Shown here piece by piece: positions 52,312 to 60,862 of a stretch of DNA of 64,000 nucleotides. The translations under genes and the position numbers were made by a program. The stretch's first letter is position 1, and the number at the start of each line of letters is the position of its first letter. The notes below the pieces were generated by a model. That model was given only the letters and a program-made list of their open reading frames with translations. It had not been told where the DNA came from and made no database searches. Source of the DNA: Opisthocomus hoazin (Eukaryota > Chordata > Aves > Opisthocomiformes > Opisthocomidae); NCBI RefSeq assembly GCF_030867145.1, contig NC_134428.1:6324001-6388000 (forward strand). Reading direction: 5' to 3'.

Positions 52312-52410
52312 CTATTCTATTCTATTCCATTCCGTTCCATTCCGTTCCGTTCCATTCTGTTCCGTTAAGTTCTGTTTGATTCTACTTGGTTCTATTTAGT
52401 TCTGTTCTGT
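52312..52410 (+). repeat. Degenerate pentanucleotide tract (TTCYR/TTCTA) at the satellite edge
   Basis: About 100 bp of 5-bp units: three ATTCT, then ATTCC, GTTCC and ATTCC mixtures, then a decaying tail of GTTCT, ATTCT and GTTCT units ending at 52,410. It begins inside a truncated satellite monomer with no spacer (CTCATCTATTCTATTC). Such tracts can arise by slippage seeded at the break, but here the origin is inferred. Confidence 0.9.
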
Positions 52411-52951
52411 ATGACCTTGCGACATTAGGAGCATGGAAGCTGCAAAAACCCTGAACATGACGATTGCTCTCAAAGTGAACACTAGTGAGTCCTGGGAGAC
52501 AACATCATTCCCTGTGCCTTTGAGCAGCATCAGGAGAGCTGTTCTTTCCATCAGACTTGTTCCCAGCTGCCCTATCCTGCATCTCTTAGCGGGAGTTTGA
52601 TTGTGGTCAGATGTTACTCTGAGAAAGGATCTAGACACAGCAGGGCTTTCCAGACAGAAAGTGCAGCTCTCCAAATGCCTCTATCTCGTTCTCAGCCAAG
52701 AGGTGCAGAGAGTAACAGAGAGGTTGTTACATCTCATGCAGATGACCAGACCAAGCACTCCAGGTTGTTGTGTCCAGACCTGAGTGAGGCCTCAACACTC
52801 TCTCTAGCCAAAGGCATTCAAGTTTCCTTTCAGCTACCACATCTCCATGCTGAAAAAGCCCGTCAGCATTTCCACAGCCTCAGTATCTCCACGTCTTCCC
52901 TATGGAGCTGTCTTTTGTGTCCCTGCAGCCCTGAGGACCTGTGGTGGAGGT
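52411..52951. other. Unassigned sequence between satellite and CR1
   Basis: Single-copy-looking sequence. A 118-codon open frame at 52,597-52,953 has no recognisable domain and runs into the CR1, so it is not called as a gene. No repeat, RNA gene or promoter was recognised. Confidence 0.5.
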
Positions 52952-53538
52952 GAATCGTAGAATCATAGAATGATAAGGGTTAGGGAGGGACCTTAAATGT
53001 CATGTGGTTCCAACCCCCTGCCATGAGCAGGGACATCTTCCGCTAGACCAGGTTGCTCAGAGTTTCATCCAACCGGGCCTTGAACAATTCCAGGGAGGGG
53101 GCAGCCACAGGTTCTCTGGGCAACCTGTGCCAGTTACTCACCACCTTTACGGTGAAGAATTTCTTCCTAATATCTAATCTAAATCTGCCGTTTTCTATTT
53201 TGCAGCCATTCCCCCTTGTCCTATCACTACACACCCTTGTGAAAAGTCCCTCTCTGTCCTTCCTGTAGACCCCCTAAACGTACTGGGAGGCTGCTCTAAG
53301 GTCACCCTGCAGCCTTCTCTTCTCCGGAATGAACAGCCCGAACTCCCTCAGCCTGTCCTCGTAGGAGAGGTACTATAGCTCTCTGATATTTGTGGTCCTC
53401 CTCTGGACACGCTCCAACAAATTCATGTCCTTCTTCTATTGGGGGCTCCAGAGCTGGACACAGTATTCCCGGTGGACTATCACAAGAGCAGAGTAAAGGG
53501 GCAGAATCACCTGCTTCGTCATGCTGGCCACATCTCTA
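52952..53538 (-). mobile_element. CR1 LINE fragment, minus strand, 5'-truncated
   Basis: CR1 is the dominant avian non-LTR retrotransposon; it is reverse-transcribed at the target and usually 5'-truncated. The plus strand starts with the reverse complement of the CR1 3' end (GAATCATAGAATGATAAGGG), so the element reads leftward. On the minus strand, 53,234-53,043 encodes the last 63 residues of the ORF2 reverse-transcriptase region, including FRLDIRKKFFTV and LPREPVAAPSLELFKARLD. The typical CR1 stretch with CTGGACACGCTCCAACA and CCAGAGCTGGACACAGTATT follows to about 53,538. Substitutions and internal stop codons show it is inactive. The 5' edge is approximate. Confidence 0.95.
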
Positions 53539-54423
53539 ACGTCTCGAGATCAGTGAAGGTGATCTTGCGAGCGAAGAGATGTCGATATCCTGTGATACAG
53601 GCGCGCCATGAAATGCATTGGCCTGATCCATGACGGTTTCATAGAGGGGAAGGTTAAACAATGGAGCAGCGAAGAACAGGAAGAGTTGGAGAGTGAAGGA
53701 ATACATGCAGAGACCCTAGTGTGACGTGCTTTGTTTTCACACACTGCACGGCATCTACCGGATAGTGAAGGGACAGATCTTGCAGCACTGCGGTGGTGGG
53801 AGTCACTGGTCCAAAGGCACCGGATCTGTCTGAGATGTCCTGGGGGGGCTGCCTGTCACGCAACTAGTCAGAAGAAGGAGAGGGTTCCTGTAAAGAACCT
53901 TTTTTTTCCCTGTCAGGTGCATGGCAGTTGTACTGGAGAGGCCGTACATCTCATGTAGCACTACAAGCTTCTGTTGGCATACTAAATTAAGGTTCATTTG
54001 TTCTGAATTAGATTAGGCACTGATGGGATTTACATGAGACAACTGCCATTCTATTCAAATGACATGTAGAAGCTACAACTGGCAGAGAAGACATTCCCAT
54101 GCCACACGCCTCCTTTTGCTCAGCTGAATAGCTCTGTAGGTGCCTGGGACATAAGGAATAGTTACAGTTTCCCTACATGCAGGGACTTTCTGCCATTTAA
54201 ATTGGGCACAGGAATTTCCCATCTGCCTCAAAGAAGATGCACCCAGACGCTGTGTTGTCTCTCTGAACTGCTCCATTAGAGCTTGCTGTTCCCAGCGTGT
54301 GTCTTGGTCACCTCTGGCACCAAATAGGTCACCAGGGGTGTGAGTCTGAATACCTTAGTCCTGCCCTCTATCTGCATGAATAAGAACGGGAGTTGAGACA
54401 AGGCGCTCGCATTCAGGAGCCTG
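53539..54423. other. Unassigned sequence between the two CR1 fragments
   Basis: No coding region, RNA gene or known repeat was recognised. It includes a short T-run (53,902-53,909) and only brief open frames on both strands, none longer than 75 codons. Confidence 0.5.
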
Positions 54424-54738
54424 TTCATACAAATGCTTATAAATATCTCAAGGGTAGGTGTCAGGAAGATGGGGCCAGACCCTTTTCAGTGGTGCCCAGC
54501 GACAGGACAAGACACAAACTGAAGCAGAGGAAATTCCAGTTGAACATGAGGAAGAACATCTTCACTCTGAGTGTGATGGAGCCCTGCAACAGTTTGCCTG
54601 GAGAGGCTGTGGAGTCTCCTTCTCTGGAGATATTCAAGACCTGCCTGGACAAAGTCCTGTGCAGACTACTGTAGGTGACGAAAGAGGTCCCTCCCAACAC
54701 CTACCTTTCTGTGATTCTGTCATTCTGTGAATCTGTGC
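54424..54738 (+). mobile_element. CR1 LINE fragment, plus strand, 5'-truncated
   Basis: This is the 3' terminal piece of a second CR1 copy in the opposite orientation to the one at 53 kb. It starts with the CR1 stretch CTTATAAATATCTCAAGGG and encodes the ORF2 C-terminus: FSVVPSDRTRHKLKQRKFQL, then NMRKNIFTLSV, then PSLEIFKTCLDKVLCRLL before a stop at 54,672-54,674. It ends in the TTCTGTGATTCTGTCATTCT tail typical of CR1. The subfamily differs visibly from the first copy. About 8 bp usually present after the SDRTR codons are missing. Inactive. Confidence 0.93.
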
Positions 54739-55211
54739 ACAAGTGAACTCAGAAAAGAGGAATCACACTTCCCATGGGTTTATAGTGTGCATGGGATGGA
54801 ACTAACTCCCCTTTGAGACCCAGGCATTCAAGCGCAGGATGAGAAGCCTCAATTGACTGAGCTCAATCCCTTCCTTCAGAACTGGGGAAGGACATTCTTC
54901 CCTAGCATTCTCTGGCTAGTCGGTCTAATCATAAGGCAAGATAATGTATTCTTGGACCTAAATCTCTCTGCGACAGGAGAAACGTCACTGCTGGAAAGAA
55001 GTATTGCTCTCTTGATGAGGGAAAGAAAAAAGTTATTTCTTCAAAATGTTTCACAGCAGGTTCCCCTGGAGAACCAAGAATACTTCAAAGTAGTTCCAGC
55101 GGGGCAGACAGGGAGCCTCCTTGGGCTGGGCCTCTGCTGCTGTGCTCCTGGGACAAGAGGGAAGTCCGTTTCTGCAAGTGGGCAGCGCTGTAAAAAGACA
55201 GCTCTAGCCAG
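54739..55211. other. Region upstream of the OR leader exon
   Basis: No gene was recognised. An open frame at 54,853-55,266 runs into the putative leader exon but has no recognisable domain. If the OR unit below was ever transcribed, its promoter should lie here; no convincing TATA box was seen. Confidence 0.4.
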
Positions 55212-55365
55212 GAGCAACTCCTCTGCAAAGCGCAGCAGGGCTGAGGGCTCTGCCTTCAGGCACTGAGAGGGGAGAGGAGCAAGCGAGAAAGAGGTTAAAG
55301 GCAGCTGGGAGTAGGAGGACATCTCTGAGCTTGTTCCTGGAGAAATCTTCACAACATTTAACACA
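55212..55365 (+). other. Putative non-coding leader exon of the first OR pseudogene
   Basis: Vertebrate OR genes commonly have one or more non-coding 5' exons and a single coding exon. This segment aligns with 56,499-56,649 (shared CAGCAGGGCTGAGGGC, TGGAGAAATCTTCA/TGGAGGAAAAAATCTTCA) and both end at a splice donor, here ACACA|GTAAGTC. A matching acceptor, TTTCATCCATGGACAG|G, precedes the coding start, giving a 325-bp intron (55,366-55,690). The exon call rests on this conserved pair and on donor quality, not on transcript data. The 5' limit is where the two copies stop aligning. Confidence 0.55.
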
Positions 55366-55713
55366 GTAAGTCTTTCGCAGCAGGGAAATTTAGAGGAGTA
55401 TCCTGGAGGGGTCTGATAGAGATGGCATATTACATGACTGAGGGGATGTGTAAGGATGGTTCTTCTGTTTTTTCTGGTGTGGACAAGGTAGATGTGCCCC
55501 AGAACAGGGCTTCCCTGCTGCACCATCAGTGGGACAAGGAATGTCTGCTGCCTTCTGATGCGGAGTGCTGCAAGGGAGTGAAGCCAAGGTTAGTCTGATC
55601 TTCTGTTTAGGACTTTTCTTTTTTAGGCGATGTCATGGTGCTTAGAGAGGCATACCATACTTTTTTGACTGTCTTTTCATCCATGGACAGGTCCCCATGC
55701 CCAGAAGCAGCAG

Positions 55714-56496
55714 ATGTCCAGCAGCAGTACCGTCACTGATTTCCTCCTCATGGCATTTGCAGAAACAAGGAAACTGCAGCTTCTGCACTTCTGGCTCTTC
55801 CTGGGCATCTACCTGGCTGCCCTCCTAAGCAACAGCCTCATCATAAGTGCTGTAGTCTGTGACCACCGCCTCCACACCCCATGTACTTCTTCATCCTCAA
55901 CCTTGCCCTCCTTGACCTGGGTTCCATCTCTACCACTGTCCCCAAAACCATGGCCAATTCCTTCTGAAACATCAGGACCATTCCTTGGGATGCACTGCCT
56001 AAGTCTTTTTCTTTTTCTTTCTGACGTCAGCAGAGTTTTTTCTTCTCACCGTTGTGTCCTATGACCGCTATGTTGCCATCTGTAAACCCCTGCATTATGG
56101 GACCCTCCTGGGCAGCAGCGCTTGTGCCAAAATGGCAGCAGCTGCCTGGAGAAGTGCTTTTCTCAATGCTGTAATGCACACTGCCTGTACATTTTCTGCC
56201 AAGGCAATGCTGTGGATCAGTTCTTCTGTGAAGTCCCCCACATCTTCAAGCTTTCCTGCTCAAACTCCGACTTCCTCAGGGAAGCTGGATTCTAGTGGTT
56301 AGCATCTCTGTGGACTTTGGGTTTTAAGTTTTTGTTATATTCGCCTATGTTCAGATTTTCAGGGCTGTGCTGAGGATGACGTCTGAGCAGGGGCAGCCCT
56401 AGGCTTTTTCCACATGCCTCCCTCACCTGGCTGCTGTCTCTGTGTACATCAACACTGCTGTGTTTGCCTACTTGAAACCCGCCTCCATCTCCTCCA
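55714..56496 (+). pseudogene. Olfactory receptor pseudogene, family 14-like (gamma-c type), multiply broken and C-terminally truncated
   Basis: ORs are seven-helix G-protein-coupled odorant receptors of the olfactory sensory neuron membrane. The start at 55,714 gives the family N-terminus (TDFLLMAFAETRKLQLLHFW, then LFLGIYLAALLSN of TM1). Lesions: one C is lost from the run before ATGTACTTC at about 55,880 (the PMYFF site), shifting the frame. In the shifted frame MYFFILNLALLDLGSISTTV continues to a TGA at 55,965-55,967 where the family has Trp. At least one more indel near 55,985 moves the reading to a third frame, which carries SYDRYVAICKPLHYGTLLG at 56,057-56,113. A further shift follows around 56,200 and another near 56,290. 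OR similarity stops near AYLKPASISS (56,496); TM7 with NPLIY is absent, and leader-exon-like sequence of the next OR unit follows at once. Assignment to family 14 is by recognition of the motif set. Confidence 0.9.
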
Positions 56497-56498
56497 GA

Positions 56499-56649
56499 TG
56501 CAGCTACTCTGAGAAGAACAGCAGGGCTGAGGGCACCGCCTGCAGGAACCAAGAGGAGATGAGTGAGGCCAAGAGAGCTTAAACTGTCTTTCGAGTGGGA
56601 GGACAGTGAGAGCTCACTGGAGGAAAAAATCTTCAAAGCCCTTTACGTG
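56499..56649 (+). other. Putative non-coding leader exon of the second OR unit
   Basis: Duplicate of 55,212-55,365, ending at donor TACGTG|GTAGGTC. Similarity between the two units also continues into the intron: CAGAGCAGGGCTTCCCTTCT at 56,781 matches CAGAACAGGGCTTCCCTGCT at 55,500. The likely acceptor is CTTTTTGAGCAG|TACC at 58,367, just before the OR start at 58,392, which would give an intron of about 1.7 kb. Confidence 0.5.
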
Positions 56650-58367
56650 GTAGGTCTCTGGGTGCAGGGCAATGCATCTTCTGTTCCTGCAGCCTTCTCC
56701 TAAAACTGGTACCTGCAACAGTTTATGGTATCTGTGAGGAGGACTCTCCCAGTGTCTCTAATGTAGAGGAGTACGTGCTCCAGAGCAGGGCTTCCCTTCT
56801 GCACTATCAGTCAGAGGGACAGGGCATGATGGCCACCTGCTCCAAAGAACACCAGCAAGGCTGAGAATGTGTGTGCAGCCAGGCGTGCCCTGGGCTGTCC
56901 TTCAGAGCAGCGTCCCTGTGCTCCAGCGGCTGTGTGCTGGGGCAGGGACTCTGCCATGTGCCAGGATCAGAACTCAGTCTGCACGGGCAGCTCTCTACAG
57001 CAGCAGCTCGTGGAGGAGGAAGCAAAACTTAGCAGGAAAGAATCCTTCTGCTCTTGAGAGGGGCCTGCTCAGACCTCCAGATCACCCACAGGACATTCCC
57101 ACAGCACTTCTCCAACAGCAGGGGCTACCTAGAAAAAATGGTGCTTTCTGGGGTCGGTGCTTTCGACTTCCAGCTGTGTTGACCGGAGGAAATTGTAATG
57201 GAACTGTTAGGCTTGCAAAATAGATCGCGATGCCTACGGCTTTAGAAGGAGTTAAGTGGTTTTTTCAAGGAGTCTGAACCAGTCACTTGTCCCTTTTCCT
57301 GTACTCAAAGCAAGCGCTGACATCCCCTTGGTGGTCTCCTCAGGCCATACCTGGCCTTCTCTTTAGGAACTGCCAGCATGGAGATGTCCCTGGGCAGTGC
57401 CCTGCTGCAGGAGGAGTGAGCAGGGCAGAGCTGAGCACACAGCGGGTGGGATGGGGTCTGTGAGCACTGTCGGGGATGAGACTCAGGTACAGAGAAACAG
57501 TTCCCAGTAGGGAGAGCTCCAGGCAGCAGAGACACTGGCAAGAGGATGGACGAAATTGCACACAAGGCCTGGGGGAGACTCTTACAGCAGCTGTCTTGTG
57601 ATCCTTCACTGTAGAGTCTGCTGGGTGTTTTCTGCTGGGCAATGATCTGACTCTCCCTTTAGGACATCCCATCTTCATGACCCCTGACTTTCTGCTTTGC
57701 CTGTCCTGCTGAGCTTGCGAGCTGCTCTCCAGAAAAGGACAGCTCTCCTTTAGGGTCTTAGTGGTTATGCTGAGCTTTCCCTTGAAAGTCAGTAATCCCC
57801 TTTCAGAACATTTTGCTTCTCTCTGTGAGAGGTTGTGTCCTGCTCTATCACAACTGCAGCACTGGGCTGTGAAAGAGAAGGCCGCAGATCTGCCCTTTGA
57901 AACAGGACTCCATTGCTCTCATCAGAGTCCAGTTTTAGGGTCTTTTTTAAAGAGCAATATGTGTTTGAAGTTATCTGCAAGGCAGCACCAGTGAAAGCAC
58001 AGGGCATCTGGGCAAAAGAGTGATGGACACTGCGTCTCTGCTGACTGTACTAAGCCACAGGGAGTTGAGCCCTTCATAGTCACGAGTGCTGAAACTGAAA
58101 TTTTGCATTAAACATGGACTACATCTGACACCCTCTGTGAATATCGGAAGTGTCACAAACCATCTCCCATGTACCCACTGCAGCAGAGAAAAGCTGACTT
58201 CTCAGCAGCATATGGGCAGAGGTACTGCTCTTCATACTCAGCCAGCAGAAAGCAAAGAATAACAAGATGTTTCAGTGGGGCAATGGGTTGGGATTTCCGT
58301 GAAAAAAGGAGTGGTTTTGCTTTGAGAAATCTGTCACATTTTTTCTTTCTCATGCCTTTTTGAGCAG
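56650..58367 (+). other. Putative intron of the second OR unit; no other gene seen
   Basis: Apart from about 180 bp that match the first OR unit's intron (to about 56,830), this 1.7-kb stretch shows no recognisable gene, RNA or repeat. Open frames of up to 118 codons (56,867-57,223) have no domain and overlap each other on both strands. Confidence 0.4.
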
Positions 58368-58391
58368 TACCCTCATGGTAAGAAACAGCAA

Positions 58392-59379
58392 ATGTCCAAC
58401 GGCAGATCAGTCACCGTCTTCCTCCTCCTGGCGTTCGCAGGCACACAGGAGGTGCAGCTCTTGACCTTTTGGCTCTTTCTGGGCATCTGCCCGGCTGCCT
58501 TCATCGCAAACGGCCTCATCATCGCCGTAGCCTGTGACCACCACCTCCACACCCCCATGTACTTCTTCCTCTTCAACCTCTCCTACCTTGATCTGGGCTC
58601 CATGTCCACCACTGTTCCCAAAGCCGTGGCCAATTCCCTGTGGAAGAGCAGGACCATCTCCTACTTAGGATGTGCTGCCCAGCTCTTTCTGTATTCTTTC
58701 TTGCTTGGAACAGAGTGTGCCCTTCTCACTGTCATGTCCTATGACCGCTACTTTGCCATCTGCAAACCCCTGCACTATGGGACTCTTCTGGGCACCAGAG
58801 GTTGTGCCATAATGGCAGCATCCTCCTGGGGCAGTGGGTTTCTCCATGCTGTGCTTCATGCTGCCAAATACATTTTCACTACCAGTCTGCAAGGGCAACA
58901 CTGTGTATCTGTTCTTCTGTGAAATCCCCCACATCCTCAAGCTCGCCTGCTCAGACATCTACATCAGGTAAACTGGGCTTGTTGTGGTTAGTGTCTGCTT
59001 AGGCTTTGAGTGTTTTCTTTCCATTGTGCTGTCCTATGTGCAGATTTACAGGGCAGTGCTGAGGATCCCCTCTGAGCAGAGACAGCACAAAGGCTTTTCC
59101 ACGTATCTCCCTCACCTGGTTGTGGTCTCCTTGTATTGCAGCACCAGTGTGTTTGTCTACCTGAAGCCCATCTCCACCTTTGCCCCATTCCTGGACGTGG
59201 TGATGGCAGTTCTGTACTTGGTGGTGCATCCAGCAGTAAATCACCTCATCTACACCATGAGAAACAAGGATACGAAGGATTCTCTGTGGAAAATATTTGA
59301 ATACTTGCTACTTCTGATTTATAAGCTACCCATTGTCCCACTCAGGCTCCCACACTATCTCAGGAATAGCCAGGAATAA
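58392..59379 (+). pseudogene. Olfactory receptor pseudogene, family 14-like (gamma-c type), nearly full length
   Basis: The coding exon runs from MSNGRSVTVFLLLAFAGTQE to a TAA at 59,377, about 328 codons, slightly longer than the usual 310-315 because of an extended tail (LLLLIYKLPIVPLRLPHYL). TM1 is FWLFLGICPAAFIANGLII. PMYFF is intact, the TM3 cysteine is present (SYLGCAAQLF), and MSYDRYFAICKPLHYGTLLG keeps the DRY motif. Two lesions break it: a frameshift at about 58,881-58,888 in extracellular loop 2 (frame 1 ends at TGA 58,920-58,922), and a TAA at 58,969-58,971 just before TM5 where the family has Glu. Downstream, the frame is open through TM5-TM7 (CFLSIVLSYVQIYRAVLRIP; FSTYLPHLVVVSL; HPAVNHLIYTMRN). 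NHLIY in place of NPLIY and FSTY in place of FSTC are further changes at conserved sites. The upstream acceptor at 58,367 and polyadenylation signal at 59,559 complete a normal OR gene outline. Confidence 0.93.
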
Positions 59380-59558
59380 CATTTTTTCAAATGTGTCTTT
59401 ATTTTTCTTTTCTGGGGCTTTTTTTGTTTAACGGGTTTTTTCTTTTGATTATGCCTGTGATAATGCTGTTTTTGGTACTTCTTGGCCTCTTACCTGTGTT
59501 TTCTCGACCCAAAGACCTCATGTGCACATGGATCCGGGCTCCCTATTTACATAAAGTC

Positions 59559-59564
59559 AATAAA
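59559..59564 (+). promoter_or_regulatory. Candidate polyadenylation signal AATAAA for the second OR unit
   Basis: AATAAA lies 180 bp after the OR stop codon, within TAAAGTCAATAAAGAGTGC. The position is plausible for an OR 3' UTR; use is inferred. Confidence 0.5.
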
Positions 59565-60737
59565 GAGTGCAACGCAAGGTTATTTGTCTCAGCTCTCATC
59601 TCTTCACATACGCTCTGGAGCTGGGGGAGCAACACCAAGCCCTCTATGGGCACTCCGTCTCTGCTGCCTGCAAGTTGGGGCTGCTCTCTGGAGGCATGGA
59701 CAGCAGCAGAACGCGGTCTCTTCAGTGCTTGTCTCTCCTCACTTCCACAATGTCCTGCTGTGCCTTTGCATTTGTGTAATACCACAGGTGTCCTGTTACT
59801 GGTAATAGTCCTGTGGTCTCCACAGGGGCATCCCTGTGGCAGCAAGCAGGAGCAGGCCATGTGAACCAATGTGTAAGAGCTGGCCACCCTAAGAGAACCA
59901 CCAGAGGGAATCCTGTTGGGAGTGGGCAGGGGAGGTAGGAAGAGCTGGGGAGGGGCTAGATTGGAAAATGCCCTGGAGAGAACTGCACCAATGTTAGCTT
60001 AGATATGCAGTGTGAGGACAGTCTCCAGTGGGTGTGTGGTGCAGAGCCAGCGCTCATGGAATGGAGCTAAGACCCACAGACGCAGGACAGAGAAGGCCGG
60101 TCTTTTCCCCTGGTAGCACGGACAGATTGAGATGTCATCATCCTCCAAACTTTGCCATTAGCCATTTCCAGCACTTCCCACTCACACCCATTTATGGATG
60201 AGGTGCTTTGGTGCCATCTCCTTCCTCCTAGTGGCTTTGGTACCTTTGTAGAGAGAAGAGTCAGCCTTGCCCTAGCCTCTCGCCTTGCCCAAACCTCGGC
60301 AGAACAAGAGCAGAGCTCTCTGTGAACCCTTGTGTGGGACACAGTTGAGGATGCCTGGACCAAGCCCTGGGAGGGTACAAAAGAAGAAGGACTGGTAGGA
60401 ATGGATACTGAGCTCTGGCATGGGGATTCTGGTGGGGGAAGTTCCCCCACCCCAAACACACCCTGTCCTGTGCTGTGTCTGATGACGGGGGCCATGGAAG
60501 CATGTGTTGCACAGTGGGGCTGCACCACCACAGGAACAGCTGACAGATTTGAGCCTCAAGAAAACTATCAGGAGTTTGAAGCAAGGACAGGCTCTAAGAA
60601 GGCTGTTAGGAACATGACCTGAGAACGCAGGCGTGTGTGGGAAAACCAACAATCATGTGGAGCTGGTGGGGCCTGCAAGGAACTTCAAGAGCAAAATGAA
60701 GAGCTTCAGGCACTGTGTTTTCAGGAAAAAGCTGATC
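59565..60737. other. Unassigned intergenic sequence
   Basis: No gene, RNA gene or known repeat was recognised. Overlapping open frames on both strands (the longest about 157 codons, ending here from 59,391) have no domain and are taken as chance. Confidence 0.45.
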
Positions 60738-60862
60738 CAGGAACGTGCTGCTGAATAATGGGCATGGGGGGTCATAACAGCAGACACAGATGAGGCTGAG
60801 GGACTCAATGCTTGCTTTGCCTTTTTCTTTCTTAAAAAGATCTCCCCGGCCTCTGGTCATTT
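60738..60862 (+). mobile_element. Possible CR1-type LINE scrap (internal ORF2 region)
   Basis: The stretch with GACACAGATGAGGCTGAGGG, then ACTCAATGCTTGCTTTGCC, then AAAAAGATCTCCCCGGCCTC resembles the CR1 ORF2 segment just before the reverse-transcriptase domain (the VLNAFFASVFT region). It is short, diverged and frame-broken. Recognition is from memory of the family only. Confidence 0.35.

Larger units (their letters stand above)
34773..52312 (+). repeat. Satellite array, type II, about 191-bp monomer (about 92 copies)
   Basis: Type II monomers of 190-191 bp run to the array end. Small indels are more frequent than in type I: from 34,891 to 40,418, 29 units fall 12 bp short of 29 x 191. The segment after TTCAAA exists in several discrete versions, for example GTAGCTTAGGTGGTTCATGC, ATAGCTTTGGCGTTCTGTG, TTAGATTTGGGCATCCGTGC, GTAGCTTAGGTGGTCCGTTC and ATAGCTTTGGCGGACTCTGC. 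Some units carry AAGCTTTTTTTCAGCC in place of AAGCTGTTGCTCAGCC. One PstI site (CTGCAG) per unit is kept in most copies. A few units carry type I marks (near 48,720, 50,548 and 51,308). The last monomer is cut after GCTCAGCCTCATC. Confidence 0.96.

Noticed and set aside
1..52312. CRISPR array or bacterial repeat locus
   Set aside because: The units are contiguous 191-198-bp monomers without unique spacers, and the flank holds CR1 LINEs and olfactory receptors, so this is eukaryotic satellite DNA.
1..52312. CENP-B box in the monomer
   Set aside because: I looked for TTCGnnnnAnnCGGG on both strands. The TTCGCAGCCCTG and TTCGCATAGAG sites do not fit. A centromeric role remains open but is not supported by this motif.
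1..52312. Ribosomal, tRNA or telomeric repeats within the array
   Set aside because: No TTAGGG runs, tRNA box A/B pairs or rRNA-like segments were recognised in the monomers.
52597..52953. 118-codon open frame as a gene
   Set aside because: No domain, runs into the CR1 fragment, and overlaps another frame.
56867..57223. 118-codon plus-strand frame upstream of the second OR
   Set aside because: It lies in the putative OR intron, has no domain, and overlaps other frames on both strands.
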